Of a stretch of 64,000 nucleotides of DNA, positions 33,007 through 41,484 are shown piece by piece; the first letter of the stretch is position 1; every line of letters starts with the position of its first letter. The notes under the pieces are model-generated. The model did not search any database. It worked only from the letters and a program-made list of their open reading frames with translations, and was not told the origin of the DNA. The position numbers were made by a program, and so were the translations under genes. This DNA comes from Variovorax beijingensis (GTDB lineage Bacteria > Pseudomonadota > Gammaproteobacteria > Burkholderiales > Burkholderiaceae_C). Where the stretch lies: contig NZ_RXFQ01000004.1 in the NCBI RefSeq assembly GCF_003951285.1, positions 124,001 through 188,000 of the forward strand, given 5' to 3'.

Positions 33007-34376
33007 GGTTTTGCAGCCGGCGCCAGGATGGCGCGCAGGTCGTGGATCGCTTCCATGCGGCCCACGCCACCCACGCTTTGCCGCAGCCATGCCTGGAGCC
33101 CGGGCTCGGTGTCGATGGCCCGGTCCAGTTCGGCATTGGCACCCTTCTCGTAGGCACCGATGTCGATCATCTGGCGGTTGCGCTCCAGCACGGCCAGGTG
33201 CTGCATTGCCGCCACTGCCAGCGAGCGCTGGGCCTCGTCCGCCAGTTCGGGCATGAGGCGGCTCACGCTCTTGAGCACGTCGATGGCCGGGTAGTGTCCG
33301 CGGTGCGCCAGTTGCCGTGACAGCACGATGTGTCCGTCGAGAATGGCGCGCAGCGCATCCGACACCGGCTCGTTGAGGTCGTCGCCCTCGACCAGCACGG
33401 TGAGCAGCGCGGTGATCGACCCGCCGCCTGGCGCCATGCCGCAACGCTCGCAAAGCTCCGGCAGTTCGGCGAACACCGAGGGCGTATAGCCGCGTGCGGT
33501 CGGCGGCTCGCCGGCCGAGAGCCCCACTTCGCGCCGTGCCATGGCAAAGCGGGTGATCGAATCCATGGTGAGCAGCACGTTTCGGCCCTCGTCGCGAAAG
33601 TACTCCGCGATGGAGAGCGCCGCATAGGCCGCGCGCAGCCGGGCCAGCGCGGGCTGGTCGGAGGTCGCCACCACGACGACCGAACGCGCGAGGCCTTCCG
33701 GTCCGAGCTGCTTCTCGATGAACTCGCGCACCTCGCGGCCGCGCTCGCCGATGAGCGCGATCACGTTGATGCCGCCGCTCCCGTCCGCGCCGCCCTGCGC
33801 CTTGACGTGACGCGCCAGCAGGCCCAGCAGCGTGCTCTTGCCGACACCGCTTCCGGCAAAGATGCCGATGCGCTGGCCCTGCCCCAGCGTCAAGAGGCCG
33901 TCGATGGCTCGAACCCCCGTTTCCAGGATGCGCCGGATCGGCGGGCGTTGCATCGGGTTGATCGGCGCCGCCTTGAGTGGCCGGCGCTGGATTGCAACTG
34001 GCTTGGGCAGACCGTCGAGCGGCTCGCCGAACCCGTCGATCACGCGGCCGAGCATGGCGGGACCCACGCCTATTTGCGAATCGGCACCGAGCGCATGCAC
34101 TTCGCAGCCTGCCGCAATGCCTTCCACCGGCCCATAGGGCATCAGCGTGACCCGGCCGGGCTTCAGGCCCACCACCTCGGCCAGCACGCTGGCCGGCGCC
34201 GCGCCGCCTTCTGCCGGGCCGCCATGCGAGCGCACCATGATCCGGCACAGCTCGCCCACGGCGGCATCGGGCCCGAGCGCGTCGATGGCCAGGCCCTGCA
34301 TCTCGCGCACCCAGCCGATACGCCGACGCAGATCGGTACCTTGTAGTGCCTTGCGGCTCGCGGCGAGCACGTTCAT
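33003..34376 (-). CDS. fliI: Flagellum-specific ATPase FliI
   Basis: About 457 residues. Walker A is AGSGVGKST (residues 174-182) and Walker B is NVLLTMDSITRFAMARREVG. Other family blocks are VIALIGERGREVREFIE and PSVFAELPELCERCG. It is the hexameric rotary-type ATPase that unfolds and delivers export substrates together with FliH and FliJ. Length matches E. coli FliI (457). The open frame continues upstream inside fliH, but ATG 34376 (MNVLAASRKALQG) lies just after the fliH stop and aligns with normal FliI N termini. Confidence 0.96.
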   Translation of the reverse strand: MNVLAASRKALQGTDLRRRIGWVREMQGLAIDALGPDAAVGELCRIMVRSHGGPAEGGAAPASVLAEVVGLKPGRVTLMPYGPVEGIAAGCEVHALGADSQIGVGPAMLGRVIDGFGEPLDGLPKPVAIQRRPLKAAPINPMQRPPIRRILETGVRAIDGLLTLGQGQRIGIFAGSGVGKSTLLGLLARHVKAQGGADGSGGINVIALIGERGREVREFIEKQLGPEGLARSVVVVATSDQPALARLRAAYAALSIAEYFRDEGRNVLLTMDSITRFAMARREVGLSAGEPPTARGYTPSVFAELPELCERCGMAPGGGSITALLTVLVEGDDLNEPVSDALRAILDGHIVLSRQLAHRGHYPAIDVLKSVSRLMPELADEAQRSLAVAAMQHLAVLERNRQMIDIGAYEKGANAELDRAIDTEPGLQAWLRQSVGGVGRMEAIHDLRAILAPAAKP

Positions 34377-34377
34377 C

Positions 34378-35280
34378 TCAGGAGCCCTGCGATCGCAGCG
34401 ACGCGCGGGAGTGGAGCAGCAGGTCCCGCAGCGCATGCAGCTGGGTTTCGAACCTGGCATCGAGCCCGCCTTCGGGCGACTGCAGCACGCATCCGCCCAG
34501 CGCGATGTCCGGGCTTGCGATCCACTGCACGTCCTCGCTGCCCCAGCGGGCGGACGGCGCATCGCGCTGCGCCCTCTGGAGCGCCGCCAGATCGTCAGGG
34601 TGCAGATGCACCGCCACCAGCCGGCGGCTGCGCAGCCCGCCGACGGCATGCTCCAGGTGCGCCTGCACCGCCTCTGGCGTTGCGGCGCGTTCGCCCAGAA
34701 TCCGGCAGACGGCCTCGAAGCAGAGCGCCAGCATGTCTTCCTGCGCGGCGGCCAGGCGCGCTTCGATCTGCGGCGGCAGCGCGGCGATCAGGTTGTCCAG
34801 CGTCTGAACACGCGCCTGGTAGGCCGACTGGGCTTGCTGCTTCAGTTCCTGCGTCAGCCGATCGGCATGCTCGCGCAGTTCCTGCTCTGCTTTCTCGGCC
34901 GTCTGCGTGGCCAGTTGTCGAGCCTCTTCTGCGCTGCGTGCACGTCCCTCCGCGATGCCCTTGGCAAGCCCTTCTTCGTAGCCGCGCCGGGCTTCGTCGC
35001 CGGGTTGCATGGCCACCGCGGCAGCATGGGCCTGGGGGAGCCCGTGCCCTGCAGCGGCCGTGCCTCCCTCTTCCGGTTTGCGCGCAGGCTGGACCGGCAC
35101 CAGGTTCGGCGCCGGAGCCCGTACCTGCAACGGCTGCACGTTCGGTCCGCGGCTGCGCGGCCGCGTCAGCGCAACCTGCCCCTGCATGACGACGTCGCGC
35201 AACACCACGCTCGGCCGCGCGGGCGCGCCGGCGACGGGCTCGGTCGCCGAAGCCGGTTGCGGCGGCATCTTGTCGGTCAT
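34378..35280 (-). CDS. fliH: Flagellar export regulator FliH
   Basis: About 300 residues. The N-terminal 110 are Pro/Ala-rich. The centre has the FliH helix (YEEGLAKGIAEGRARSAEEA, ELREHADRLTQELKQQAQSA) with the typical G-x-x-x-G run. The C terminus is the FliH/SctL domain (RSRRLVAVHLHPDDLAALQ, WIASPDIALGGCVLQSPEGG, LDARFETQLHALRDLL). FliH dimers hold FliI at the C-ring through FliN. It is longer than E. coli FliH (235) because of the N-terminal extension. It overlaps the preceding FliG-like gene by four bases. Confidence 0.92.
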   Translation of the reverse strand: MTDKMPPQPASATEPVAGAPARPSVVLRDVVMQGQVALTRPRSRGPNVQPLQVRAPAPNLVPVQPARKPEEGGTAAAGHGLPQAHAAAVAMQPGDEARRGYEEGLAKGIAEGRARSAEEARQLATQTAEKAEQELREHADRLTQELKQQAQSAYQARVQTLDNLIAALPPQIEARLAAAQEDMLALCFEAVCRILGERAATPEAVQAHLEHAVGGLRSRRLVAVHLHPDDLAALQRAQRDAPSARWGSEDVQWIASPDIALGGCVLQSPEGGLDARFETQLHALRDLLLHSRASLRSQGS

Positions 35281-35903
35281 GCGCCGGCTCTCCAACGCGC
35301 CCCGCGGCCACGCAGCAGCCGGTCGAACGAATGCTTCAGCTTTCGCCACGGCTTTCCCGCAGGCCCGCGAGCGGCGACTGGCCCGCGCACTTGCGTTGCG
35401 ACCGCTTCGATCAAGGCGGCGCGCATGGCTGGCGGCGTCGAGTCTTCGGCACTCATGGCCGACAGGGCGGCATCGACGCGCCGCCGCTGCGCCGGCTCCA
35501 AAGCGGCCAGCAATTCCTCCCGCCACGGCCAATCGGCCAGGTGCAGCCAACGCGCGATCAAGCCGGGTGGCTCGGCGCGCAGGCACTCGACCAGCTCATG
35601 CACCTGCGATCCCTCGAGTGCCAGGAGAACCGCCTCGTCCGACAACGGCAGCGACGGCGGCTGCGGCGCACCTGCCGTGGCTTCCGCGATCAGCGTCGGG
35701 TCCCGCTCCATCCCCAGGGCCTCCAGTTCGGCCAGCAGCCCCAGCAGGCCTTCCCGCTCCGACGGCGCGAGGGCGTTGAGCATCCATGCCCGATCAGCGG
35801 GCGCCATGGCGTGCAGCAGCAGCGCCGCATGGCGCGCGCCGCCGGTTTCAGGCAAGCCCGTGCCCTCTTCCCCGTTCGACGACGGACCGTGCCGGGGGAT
35901 CAT
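35277..35903 (-). CDS. Reduced FliG-like protein
   Basis: About 208 residues, exactly where fliG belongs (fliF-X-fliH-fliI), but normal FliG is about 330. The N-terminal part (AALLLHAMAPADRAWMLNAL, SEREGLLGLLAELEALG) resembles FliG helices that bind FliF. A second helical unit (AVLLALEGSQVHELVECLRA, PGLIARWLHLADWPWREELL, ALEPAQRRRVDAALS) resembles FliG-middle armadillo repeats. The FliG-C domain with the alternating charged torque helix that contacts MotA is not recognisable; the tail is basic (KPWRKLKHSFDRLLRGRGAR). ATG 35903 has GAGGAGG upstream and shares a base with the fliF stop (TGATG). The call rests on position and weak helical similarity. Confidence 0.6.
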   Translation of the reverse strand: MIPRHGPSSNGEEGTGLPETGGARHAALLLHAMAPADRAWMLNALAPSEREGLLGLLAELEALGMERDPTLIAEATAGAPQPPSLPLSDEAVLLALEGSQVHELVECLRAEPPGLIARWLHLADWPWREELLAALEPAQRRRVDAALSAMSAEDSTPPAMRAALIEAVATQVRGPVAARGPAGKPWRKLKHSFDRLLRGRGARWRAGA

Positions 35904-37411
35904 CAACTGGGCCTCCTCGCTCCGGCCGGGCCGGGTGCCGCGGGGTTTCCGGCAGGTGCGGAGGACACCGGCTCGCGCATCCAGTCGCGCACCCGGCGCA
36001 ACGCCGCCGCGCGCTCGGCTTCCGAAAGCGGCGCCGCTCCTTGAGGCGTTTCACGCACCGCCACACCACGCCGTCCGGCGCGAAGCAGCCACACGGCCAG
36101 CATTGCAATCAAGCCGCCACCCAGCAGCCACTGCACGGGCGTTGGACTGGCCTTGTCCAGCGAATTGGCTGAAACCGGCGCTTCGTCCGATTCCTCGGGC
36201 GCCAGCGCCGCGTGCGATCCGTCCGCTGCTCCGGCGGCGGCATCAGGCGCCAGCATCGCGCCGCCAGCCAGGGATTGCACGACGATCGTGTCCCCGCGCT
36301 CGATGGATGCACCGGCCGCGGCGGCAATCACCTTCCGCAATTGATCTTCCTGTCCCGGGTCCAGCGTCTTGCGCACCACGGCAACCACCTGGATGCGCCG
36401 GATCGATCCGGGCTGGCTGACCACCTGCTCCACGCGCCGGCCCACCGCGTATTCGACGTCGCGCTGCGCACTGCCGCTGCGCGGTCCGCCCACGTCGCCG
36501 GCCCTGGCGTCGAGCGCCGCGCCGGCGTCGCGCAGCACTTCCCGCTCGCGCACGACGACCCCGGTCGACTGCAGGCCCGAGCGCGTGGCCGCAGGCAGCA
36601 CGTCTTCCGTGGTCGTGCGGATCTGGTCCATGTTCAGCATCACGTCGACACTTGCCAATGCCTGCCCTGCGCCAAAGCTGCGATCGAGCACGGCCGCGAC
36701 CTTGCGCGACAGGTAGGCCTCGGTGTCGCGCTTCAGATCGAGCCGCGCGCTGCTCGTTTCGAGTTCGGCGCTGTTGCCTTCCGCCCGGGTGAGCGCCACA
36801 CCATGGCTGTCGACAATGGTCACGTCCTGCGTCGCCATGCCCGGCACCGCGGCGGCCACAAGGCGCTGAACACCGGTCACCTGCTCGGCGCGCAGCGTCT
36901 GCCCTTGGCGCAGGGTCAGCGTGATCGATGCCTTGGCCTTCGATGTCGCCTGCTTGAACAAGCCCTGCTCGGGCAAGGCCAGCAGCACGCGCACCTCTCG
37001 CACTTGCGACAGCGACTGGATCGTGCGGGTGAGTTCGCCCTGCAGCGCGCGCTGGTAGTTGATCTTCTGCGCGAATTCGGTCATGCCGAAGTCGGTGTTG
37101 TTGAACAACTCGAGGCCGACCGTGCCCTGCAGCGGAAGCTCCTTGCCCATCAGCTTGATGCGGGTGGCGTGCACGGTGGCCTTGTCCACCAGGATGGACG
37201 TGCCGCTGTCGCCCAGGCGGTAGGGAATCTTGAGCCGATCGAGCTCGGTGGTCATGGCCTGTGCATCCTGCGGCTTCAGGTCCGCGAACAGCACCTGGTA
37301 CTCGGTGTGGAACACCCACCATGCCGCAGCCGACATGCCCAGCACAATGGCCAGCACTCCCCCGACCAGGCCGATGCGCGCGCGCTGCGTCAATCCTTGC
37401 CAGAAGTTCAT
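35903..37411 (-). CDS. fliF: Flagellar MS-ring protein FliF
   Basis: A 502-residue inner-membrane ring protein. An N-terminal transmembrane helix (IGLVGGVLAIVLGMSAAAWWV) leads to ring-building motifs in the periplasm: YQVLFADLKPQDAQAMTTEL, GTVGLELFNNTDFGMTEFAQ, INYQRALQGELTRTIQSLSQ, VREVRVLLALPEQGLFKQ. A second helix near residue 430 (PVQWLLGGGLIAMLAVWLLRAG) leads to a short cytoplasmic tail. It is somewhat shorter than enteric FliF (552), the loss being in the C-terminal region that in other systems binds FliG. That agrees with the small size of the FliG-like neighbour. It overlaps fliE by four bases. Confidence 0.95.
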   Translation of the reverse strand: MNFWQGLTQRARIGLVGGVLAIVLGMSAAAWWVFHTEYQVLFADLKPQDAQAMTTELDRLKIPYRLGDSGTSILVDKATVHATRIKLMGKELPLQGTVGLELFNNTDFGMTEFAQKINYQRALQGELTRTIQSLSQVREVRVLLALPEQGLFKQATSKAKASITLTLRQGQTLRAEQVTGVQRLVAAAVPGMATQDVTIVDSHGVALTRAEGNSAELETSSARLDLKRDTEAYLSRKVAAVLDRSFGAGQALASVDVMLNMDQIRTTTEDVLPAATRSGLQSTGVVVREREVLRDAGAALDARAGDVGGPRSGSAQRDVEYAVGRRVEQVVSQPGSIRRIQVVAVVRKTLDPGQEDQLRKVIAAAAGASIERGDTIVVQSLAGGAMLAPDAAAGAADGSHAALAPEESDEAPVSANSLDKASPTPVQWLLGGGLIAMLAVWLLRAGRRGVAVRETPQGAAPLSEAERAAALRRVRDWMREPVSSAPAGNPAAPGPAGARRPS

Positions 37412-37773
37412 ATTGGCATCTTCATGATGTCTTGGTAGGCCTCGAGCAGGCGGCTGCGCACCTGCATCATCATCTGGAAGGACACGCGGCTTTCCTCGAG
37501 ATTGATCATGAGCTGGTGCAGGTTCTGCGCATCGCCGAGCGCGAGCTTCTGCAGGTCGACCTGGTTCGAGATGAGCTTGCTATTCACCTGCGAGATGCCG
37601 TCGGACACCATCTGCCCGAAGGAACCGGCAACCGATTCGCCCGTGGAGCTCGAGGCGCCTGGCAGCATGCCCGGCACGGCGCCCGCGACCGATTGCGATT
37701 GGGCTGCCGCCACCAGCGATTGCGCCTGCGCCGACAGTGAGGACAAGGCCTCGATGGGCAAGAAAGCCGTCAC
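37408..37773 (-). CDS. fliE: Flagellar hook-basal body protein FliE
   Basis: A 121-residue protein with the FliE C-terminal block: ISQVNSKLISNQVDLQKLAL, GDAQNLHQLMINLEESRVSF, QMMMQVRSRLLEAYQDIMKMP. FliE joins the MS ring and export gate to the proximal rod and is among the first exported subunits. The N terminus (Ala/Ser/Gln-rich) is variable as usual. Length is close to E. coli FliE (104). Four-base overlaps with flgC upstream and fliF downstream support translational coupling. Confidence 0.95.
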   Translation of the reverse strand: MTAFLPIEALSSLSAQAQSLVAAAQSQSVAGAVPGMLPGASSSTGESVAGSFGQMVSDGISQVNSKLISNQVDLQKLALGDAQNLHQLMINLEESRVSFQMMMQVRSRLLEAYQDIMKMPI

Positions 37774-38231
37774 GCGTTGCTCCCGATGTCGAGCGCCCTG
37801 AGCGCCAGCGTGCGCGCGGTGTTCATGGCCGAAACGTTCGCCTCGTAGGCGCGCGTCGCGCTCATCATGCTGACCATTTCGGTGGCCGTATCGACCGCCG
37901 CGTATGCGACGTATCCGCGCTCGTTGGCCAGCGGATGCCCGGGTTCGTAGACGAGCCGCGGCGGCGCGTTCGTCGGCACGACGCGCACGAGCGGGCTGCC
38001 TTGCACGGCATCCGCCGCATCCAGCCCCTGGCTGACGAGCGCCCCGAATGCGGCGGCGCCCTCGCTGCCCGGCGACCGGGCTTCGGCAATCACGCGAAGC
38101 GGTTGATAGCTGGTGCCGCCAACGCCCTGCACGGTGTTGGCGTTGGCCAGGTTGAGCGCGGCGACATCGACGCGGGTGCGCTCGATGTTCATGCCGATGG
38201 CGCTGATGGCAAAGGATTGGGTGTAGTCCAC
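37770..38231 (-). CDS. flgC: Flagellar proximal rod protein FlgC
   Basis: A 153-residue rod subunit. N-terminal motif: FAISAIGMNIERTRVDVAAL and NLANANTV. C-terminal motif: YEPGHPLANERGYVAYAAVD, EMVSMMSATRAYEANVSAMN, ARTLALRALDIG. FlgC forms part of the rod that crosses the periplasm together with FlgB, FlgF and FlgG. It lies between flgB (2-base gap) and fliE (4-base overlap), the canonical flgBC-fliE order. Length is normal (E. coli 134). Confidence 0.95.
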   Translation of the reverse strand: MDYTQSFAISAIGMNIERTRVDVAALNLANANTVQGVGGTSYQPLRVIAEARSPGSEGAAAFGALVSQGLDAADAVQGSPLVRVVPTNAPPRLVYEPGHPLANERGYVAYAAVDTATEMVSMMSATRAYEANVSAMNTARTLALRALDIGSNA

Positions 38232-38233
38232 GG

Positions 38234-38617
38234 CTATTTCCTGCCGTCGCCGGCGGCCATTGAAAGAATTGCGAAATGCCGCGACAGGCCCTTGACCAGC
38301 GCCTGGTAGTGCACGGCGTTGCGTGCCATGTCCGCGGCTTCGGCGTCGAGCTGCACCTGCGCGGGAACGCCCAGGTCGTCCGCGGCCGGCTCGATGCGCG
38401 GGCGGACCTGGCTCAGCGCGAATGCATCGAGCCGGCCGGATTGCGCCAGCGCGCCTCGTGCATCGGCAAGCTGGTCTTCGAAGCTCACGCGCTGCGGCAC
38501 ATAGCCAACGGCGTTCGCATTCGCGATATTGGTCGCGATCGCCTGCTGGCGCAGGCTTGCGGCGTCCAGCGCCATGGCCAGCGCCGATCGGGTCACGGCT
38601 TCGATTCCGTCTGTCAT
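38234..38617 (-). CDS. flgB: Flagellar proximal rod protein FlgB
   Basis: About 127 residues from ATG 38617 (MTDGIEAVTRSALAMALDAA); the frame is open upstream, but this start fits FlgB. Rod-protein motif: LRQQAIATNIANANAVGYVPQ followed by VSFEDQL. The C terminus gives the second helix (AADMARNAVHYQALVKGLSR). FlgB is the innermost rod subunit, contacting FliE. It is about ten residues shorter than E. coli FlgB (138). It starts 58 bases after flgI, one of the longer gaps of the operon. Confidence 0.93.
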   Translation of the reverse strand: MTDGIEAVTRSALAMALDAASLRQQAIATNIANANAVGYVPQRVSFEDQLADARGALAQSGRLDAFALSQVRPRIEPAADDLGVPAQVQLDAEAADMARNAVHYQALVKGLSRHFAILSMAAGDGRK

Positions 38618-38675
38618 ACCTTGTCTCCGGATGCTTGATGAAGGGGTGGTAAGAGTGATGCAGCGCCAGGACCCA

Positions 38676-39827
38676 TCACTGCACGACGAGTTCGCCATGC
38701 AGGGCGCCCGCGGCCTTGACCGCACGCAAGATGGAAATGACGTCGCGTGTGCTGGTCTTCATGCGGGCCAGCGACTGCACGAGGTCCGAGACGGTGTTGC
38801 TCCCGGCCACGAAGCCGGTCCCGTTGGATTCGTCGACATCGACGCGCGTATTGGTGACGATGGCCGTTCGGATGTCCGGCCCGCCGTTCAAGATGTTGAA
38901 AGGCTGCGAGGCCGTGTTCTGGGTCGATATCGCGATCTTGATGTCGCCGTGCGAGATGGCCACCTTCGATATCCGCACGTCGCCGCCGGAAACCACCGTG
39001 CCGGTGCGTTCGTTGATCACCACCTTGGCGCGCCGGTCGGGTTCGACCGTCACGTTCTCGATGCGCGTGAACAAGGTCACCAGTTCATCGCGCTGCGCCG
39101 GCGGCACCGCGATCTCGATGCCCGAGGCATCGCGAGCCTTTGCCATGCCGCTGCCCAGCTGGGTGTTGATGGCTGCGGCAACCCGGCTCGCGGTGGTGTA
39201 GTCGGGCTCGGACAGGACGAAGGTCACGCTCTGCCGTTCATCGAGCATCTCGGCGTTGAGGCCAACCTCCACCGTGGCGCCGTTGGGAATCGAACCTGCG
39301 GTGGGGTGATTCTTCTGAACCACGTTGCCGTTGGCGTCGTAGCGGTAACCCCCTACCGAAAGGCCGCCCTGGGCCAGCGCGTAAACGCGTCCGTTGGCGC
39401 CCTTCAGCGCCGTGATCAGCAGCGTGCCGCCCACCAGGCTGCGCGCATCGCCGGCGGAACTCACGGTCACGTCGAGCGTGTCGCCCTCCCGGGCAAAGGT
39501 CGGCAATGCGGCGCTCACCATCACGACGGCGACGTTTCGGCTCTGCACGGCCTCCGGCGCAATGGTCAGGTTGAACTGCGACAGCACGTTGGCCAGCGAT
39601 TGGCGCGTGGTGCGGTTGGAGGGCGAGTCGCCTGTTCCGGCAAGGCCGGTCACGATGCCGGTGCCGAAAAGCGCGTTGTCGCGCCAGCCCTTGAGCTTGC
39701 CGAGGTCCTTCACGCGCACAGCGTCGGACGAGGCCGCTTGAGCCCCCGGCCAACCGATGCCCAGCAGAACAACCACCAGTGCGCAGCAAAGCAGGCGGAT
39801 CGGCGCCAAAGAAGTCATCGGGGTCAT
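38676..39827 (-). CDS. flgI: Flagellar P-ring protein FlgI
   Basis: About 383 residues with a signal peptide (LCCALVVVLLGIGWPGAQAAS). Mature motifs: RVKDLGKLKGWRDNALFGTG, IVTGLAGTGDSPSNRTTRQS, NVAVVMVSAALPTFAREGDT, ARMKTSTRDVISILRAVKAA. It builds the ring around the rod in the peptidoglycan layer, chaperoned by FlgA. Presence of FlgI and FlgH shows the structure is meant to pass through a Gram-negative outer membrane. ATG 39827 shares a base with the flgH stop; a GTG lies one codon upstream. Confidence 0.96.
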   Translation of the reverse strand: MTPMTSLAPIRLLCCALVVVLLGIGWPGAQAASSDAVRVKDLGKLKGWRDNALFGTGIVTGLAGTGDSPSNRTTRQSLANVLSQFNLTIAPEAVQSRNVAVVMVSAALPTFAREGDTLDVTVSSAGDARSLVGGTLLITALKGANGRVYALAQGGLSVGGYRYDANGNVVQKNHPTAGSIPNGATVEVGLNAEMLDERQSVTFVLSEPDYTTASRVAAAINTQLGSGMAKARDASGIEIAVPPAQRDELVTLFTRIENVTVEPDRRAKVVINERTGTVVSGGDVRISKVAISHGDIKIAISTQNTASQPFNILNGGPDIRTAIVTNTRVDVDESNGTGFVAGSNTVSDLVQSLARMKTSTRDVISILRAVKAAGALHGELVVQ

Positions 39828-40432
39828 CACAGTCCCAGCCAGTCAAAGATCCGCCGCCATGCGCTGCGGCGTGCGCGGTCGGCCACATCGCCCTCGCCCA
39901 CGTAGGTGATGCGGGCGTCCGCGAGCCTCGTGGAGAGCACGACGTTTCCATCGGAAATGTCCTGCGGGCGCACACGGCCCTCCAGGTTGACCTTTTGCAG
40001 TTCGTCGTTCACCGTGAGCAATTGCTCGCCGGCAACGCGCAGCTCGTTGTTGGCCAGCACTTCCTTGACCGTGACGGTCAGCGTCGCAAGCAGCTTGTTG
40101 GCGCGCTGCGTGCGCCCGCCGCCGTCGAATTCGCCCGTTACGCCGATGCCCAGCTGCCCCACGACCCGATTGCCCGTCTGCGTGACCGAGCCGCTGATGT
40201 CATTGGCGCGCCGTGTGCCGGTATTGGCGCTGGTCGAGGCGGACGAGTTCTCGAACACCTGCACGGTGAGCGAATCGCCCACCCGGAACGCCTTGTTGTC
40301 CGCCGTCAGAGGGCGAAAGCTGTTTTCCTGGAAAAGGCTTTCGGCAACGGCCGGCGCCGTGCAGAGCAATGCCGCGCCGGCAACCAGCGCCGCCAAGGCC
40401 GCGCGAGCGCATTGAAAATGCCTGCGCGTCAT
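39827..40432 (-). CDS. flgH: Flagellar L-ring lipoprotein-family protein FlgH
   Basis: A 201-residue exported protein. The N terminus is a signal peptide (AALAALVAGAALLCTAPAVA). Core motifs are LTVQVFENSSASTSANTGTR, LLATLTVTVKEVLANNELRV, EQLLTVNDELQKVNLEGRVR and DISDGNVVLSTRLADARITY. FlgH forms the outer-membrane L ring. In many FlgH proteins the signal ends in a lipobox Cys; here the Cys of ALLCTAPAVAES is the only candidate and the lipobox is imperfect, so lipidation is uncertain. It overlaps flgA by four bases. Confidence 0.94.
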   Translation of the reverse strand: MTRRHFQCARAALAALVAGAALLCTAPAVAESLFQENSFRPLTADNKAFRVGDSLTVQVFENSSASTSANTGTRRANDISGSVTQTGNRVVGQLGIGVTGEFDGGGRTQRANKLLATLTVTVKEVLANNELRVAGEQLLTVNDELQKVNLEGRVRPQDISDGNVVLSTRLADARITYVGEGDVADRARRSAWRRIFDWLGL

Positions 40433-41484
40433 GGCTGCACCTCCACCTGGCCAGGCCCGGTGACCCGCGCGAGTACCTCGCCGCTCGACCCCGGAACCTT
40501 GACGCGAACAAGCTGGCCGGTGCGGCCATCCTGCAGAACCTCGACGCGGCTCTCGACCGACACGGCACCGCTGCCGGCCTGAAGATGCGCCCAGTTTCCG
40601 CGCACCACCGCAGGCGCTGGCTCGAGGTGCGCATTGGTCAGCACCTCGCCGGACTTCAGCGGCCTGCGCAAGCGCTGCCGCCCCGCGTCGAGCTCGGCAC
40701 CGGATGACACGGGCGTGCCGTGCCTGATGTTCGTGAGGTCGACTTCGCGCGACTCGGTGGCGCCCCGCAGCAATACTGCATCGACCTGGGAGCCGCTTCT
40801 CATGCTTTCCGTGGCAACCGGGAGCGGCGCCCAGGCATTGACTTCGAAGGTCACGGCGGTGGTGCGCACAAAACGGTCATCCACCCAGGCGTCGACCCAC
40901 ACAAGCATGCGCCTGGATGGTTGCGACTGGCTTGCCAGCGGCCGCACGCGCAGCACCGGCACGCCCGCGGGCAGGATCAGGTCGCGCGCCGAAGACACCG
41001 GCTGCACTTCGGCTCGCACGCTGCGCTGCGACAGCCAGCCCAGAAGCACGGAGCGCGCGGCCTCGACCACGGCTTCGCCAGGCACTTCCTGCGCAGCGGT
41101 CTCGATTGAAGTCTCGCTCGCACCGCCCCAACGGATGCCGGGGGCGCCATCCGCAAACTGCAGGCCGCTTCGGGCCTCGACCCAGCGCACAACGGTGTCG
41201 CGGTCAAGCGTGACCGGCGACCCCGCCCGCGGAGCTGTTCCGATGGGCAACGCCATCAGGCGGCGCAGCGTCGGCAGGTCGCGCGACGTAAGAAATGCGA
41301 TGTCGCCCAGCCGCACACTGGCGCGTTCGACGCGGACCAATGGCCGCAACTCGATGGAGACCGACGGCTCGCTCGCCGACCCGGCGCCCCGGTCGGGCGA
41401 AGGCCCTGCAACCGCCAGCGTCGACATCGCCGCCGCCCCCAGGGCCGAGGCGATCCAACCGGGCAAACTACTTGCGAAGGCCAT
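40429..41484 (-). CDS. flgA: P-ring assembly chaperone FlgA (long form)
   Basis: A 351-residue periplasmic protein with a signal peptide (IASALGAAAMSTLAVAG). C-terminal SAF-type domain: LRGATESREVDLTNIRHGTP, LRRPLKSGEVLTNAHLEPAP, VEVLQDGRTGQLVRVKVPGS, EVLARVTGPGQVEV. It assists FlgI polymerisation in the periplasm. It is much longer than E. coli FlgA (219), with an extra N-terminal region (RPLVRVERASVRLGDIAFL) that itself looks like a second FlgA-type strand set. It overlaps flgG by 17 bases. Placement inside the operon between flgG and flgH is unusual; enterics transcribe it separately. Confidence 0.9.
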   Translation of the reverse strand: MAFASSLPGWIASALGAAAMSTLAVAGPSPDRGAGSASEPSVSIELRPLVRVERASVRLGDIAFLTSRDLPTLRRLMALPIGTAPRAGSPVTLDRDTVVRWVEARSGLQFADGAPGIRWGGASETSIETAAQEVPGEAVVEAARSVLLGWLSQRSVRAEVQPVSSARDLILPAGVPVLRVRPLASQSQPSRRMLVWVDAWVDDRFVRTTAVTFEVNAWAPLPVATESMRSGSQVDAVLLRGATESREVDLTNIRHGTPVSSGAELDAGRQRLRRPLKSGEVLTNAHLEPAPAVVRGNWAHLQAGSGAVSVESRVEVLQDGRTGQLVRVKVPGSSGEVLARVTGPGQVEVQP

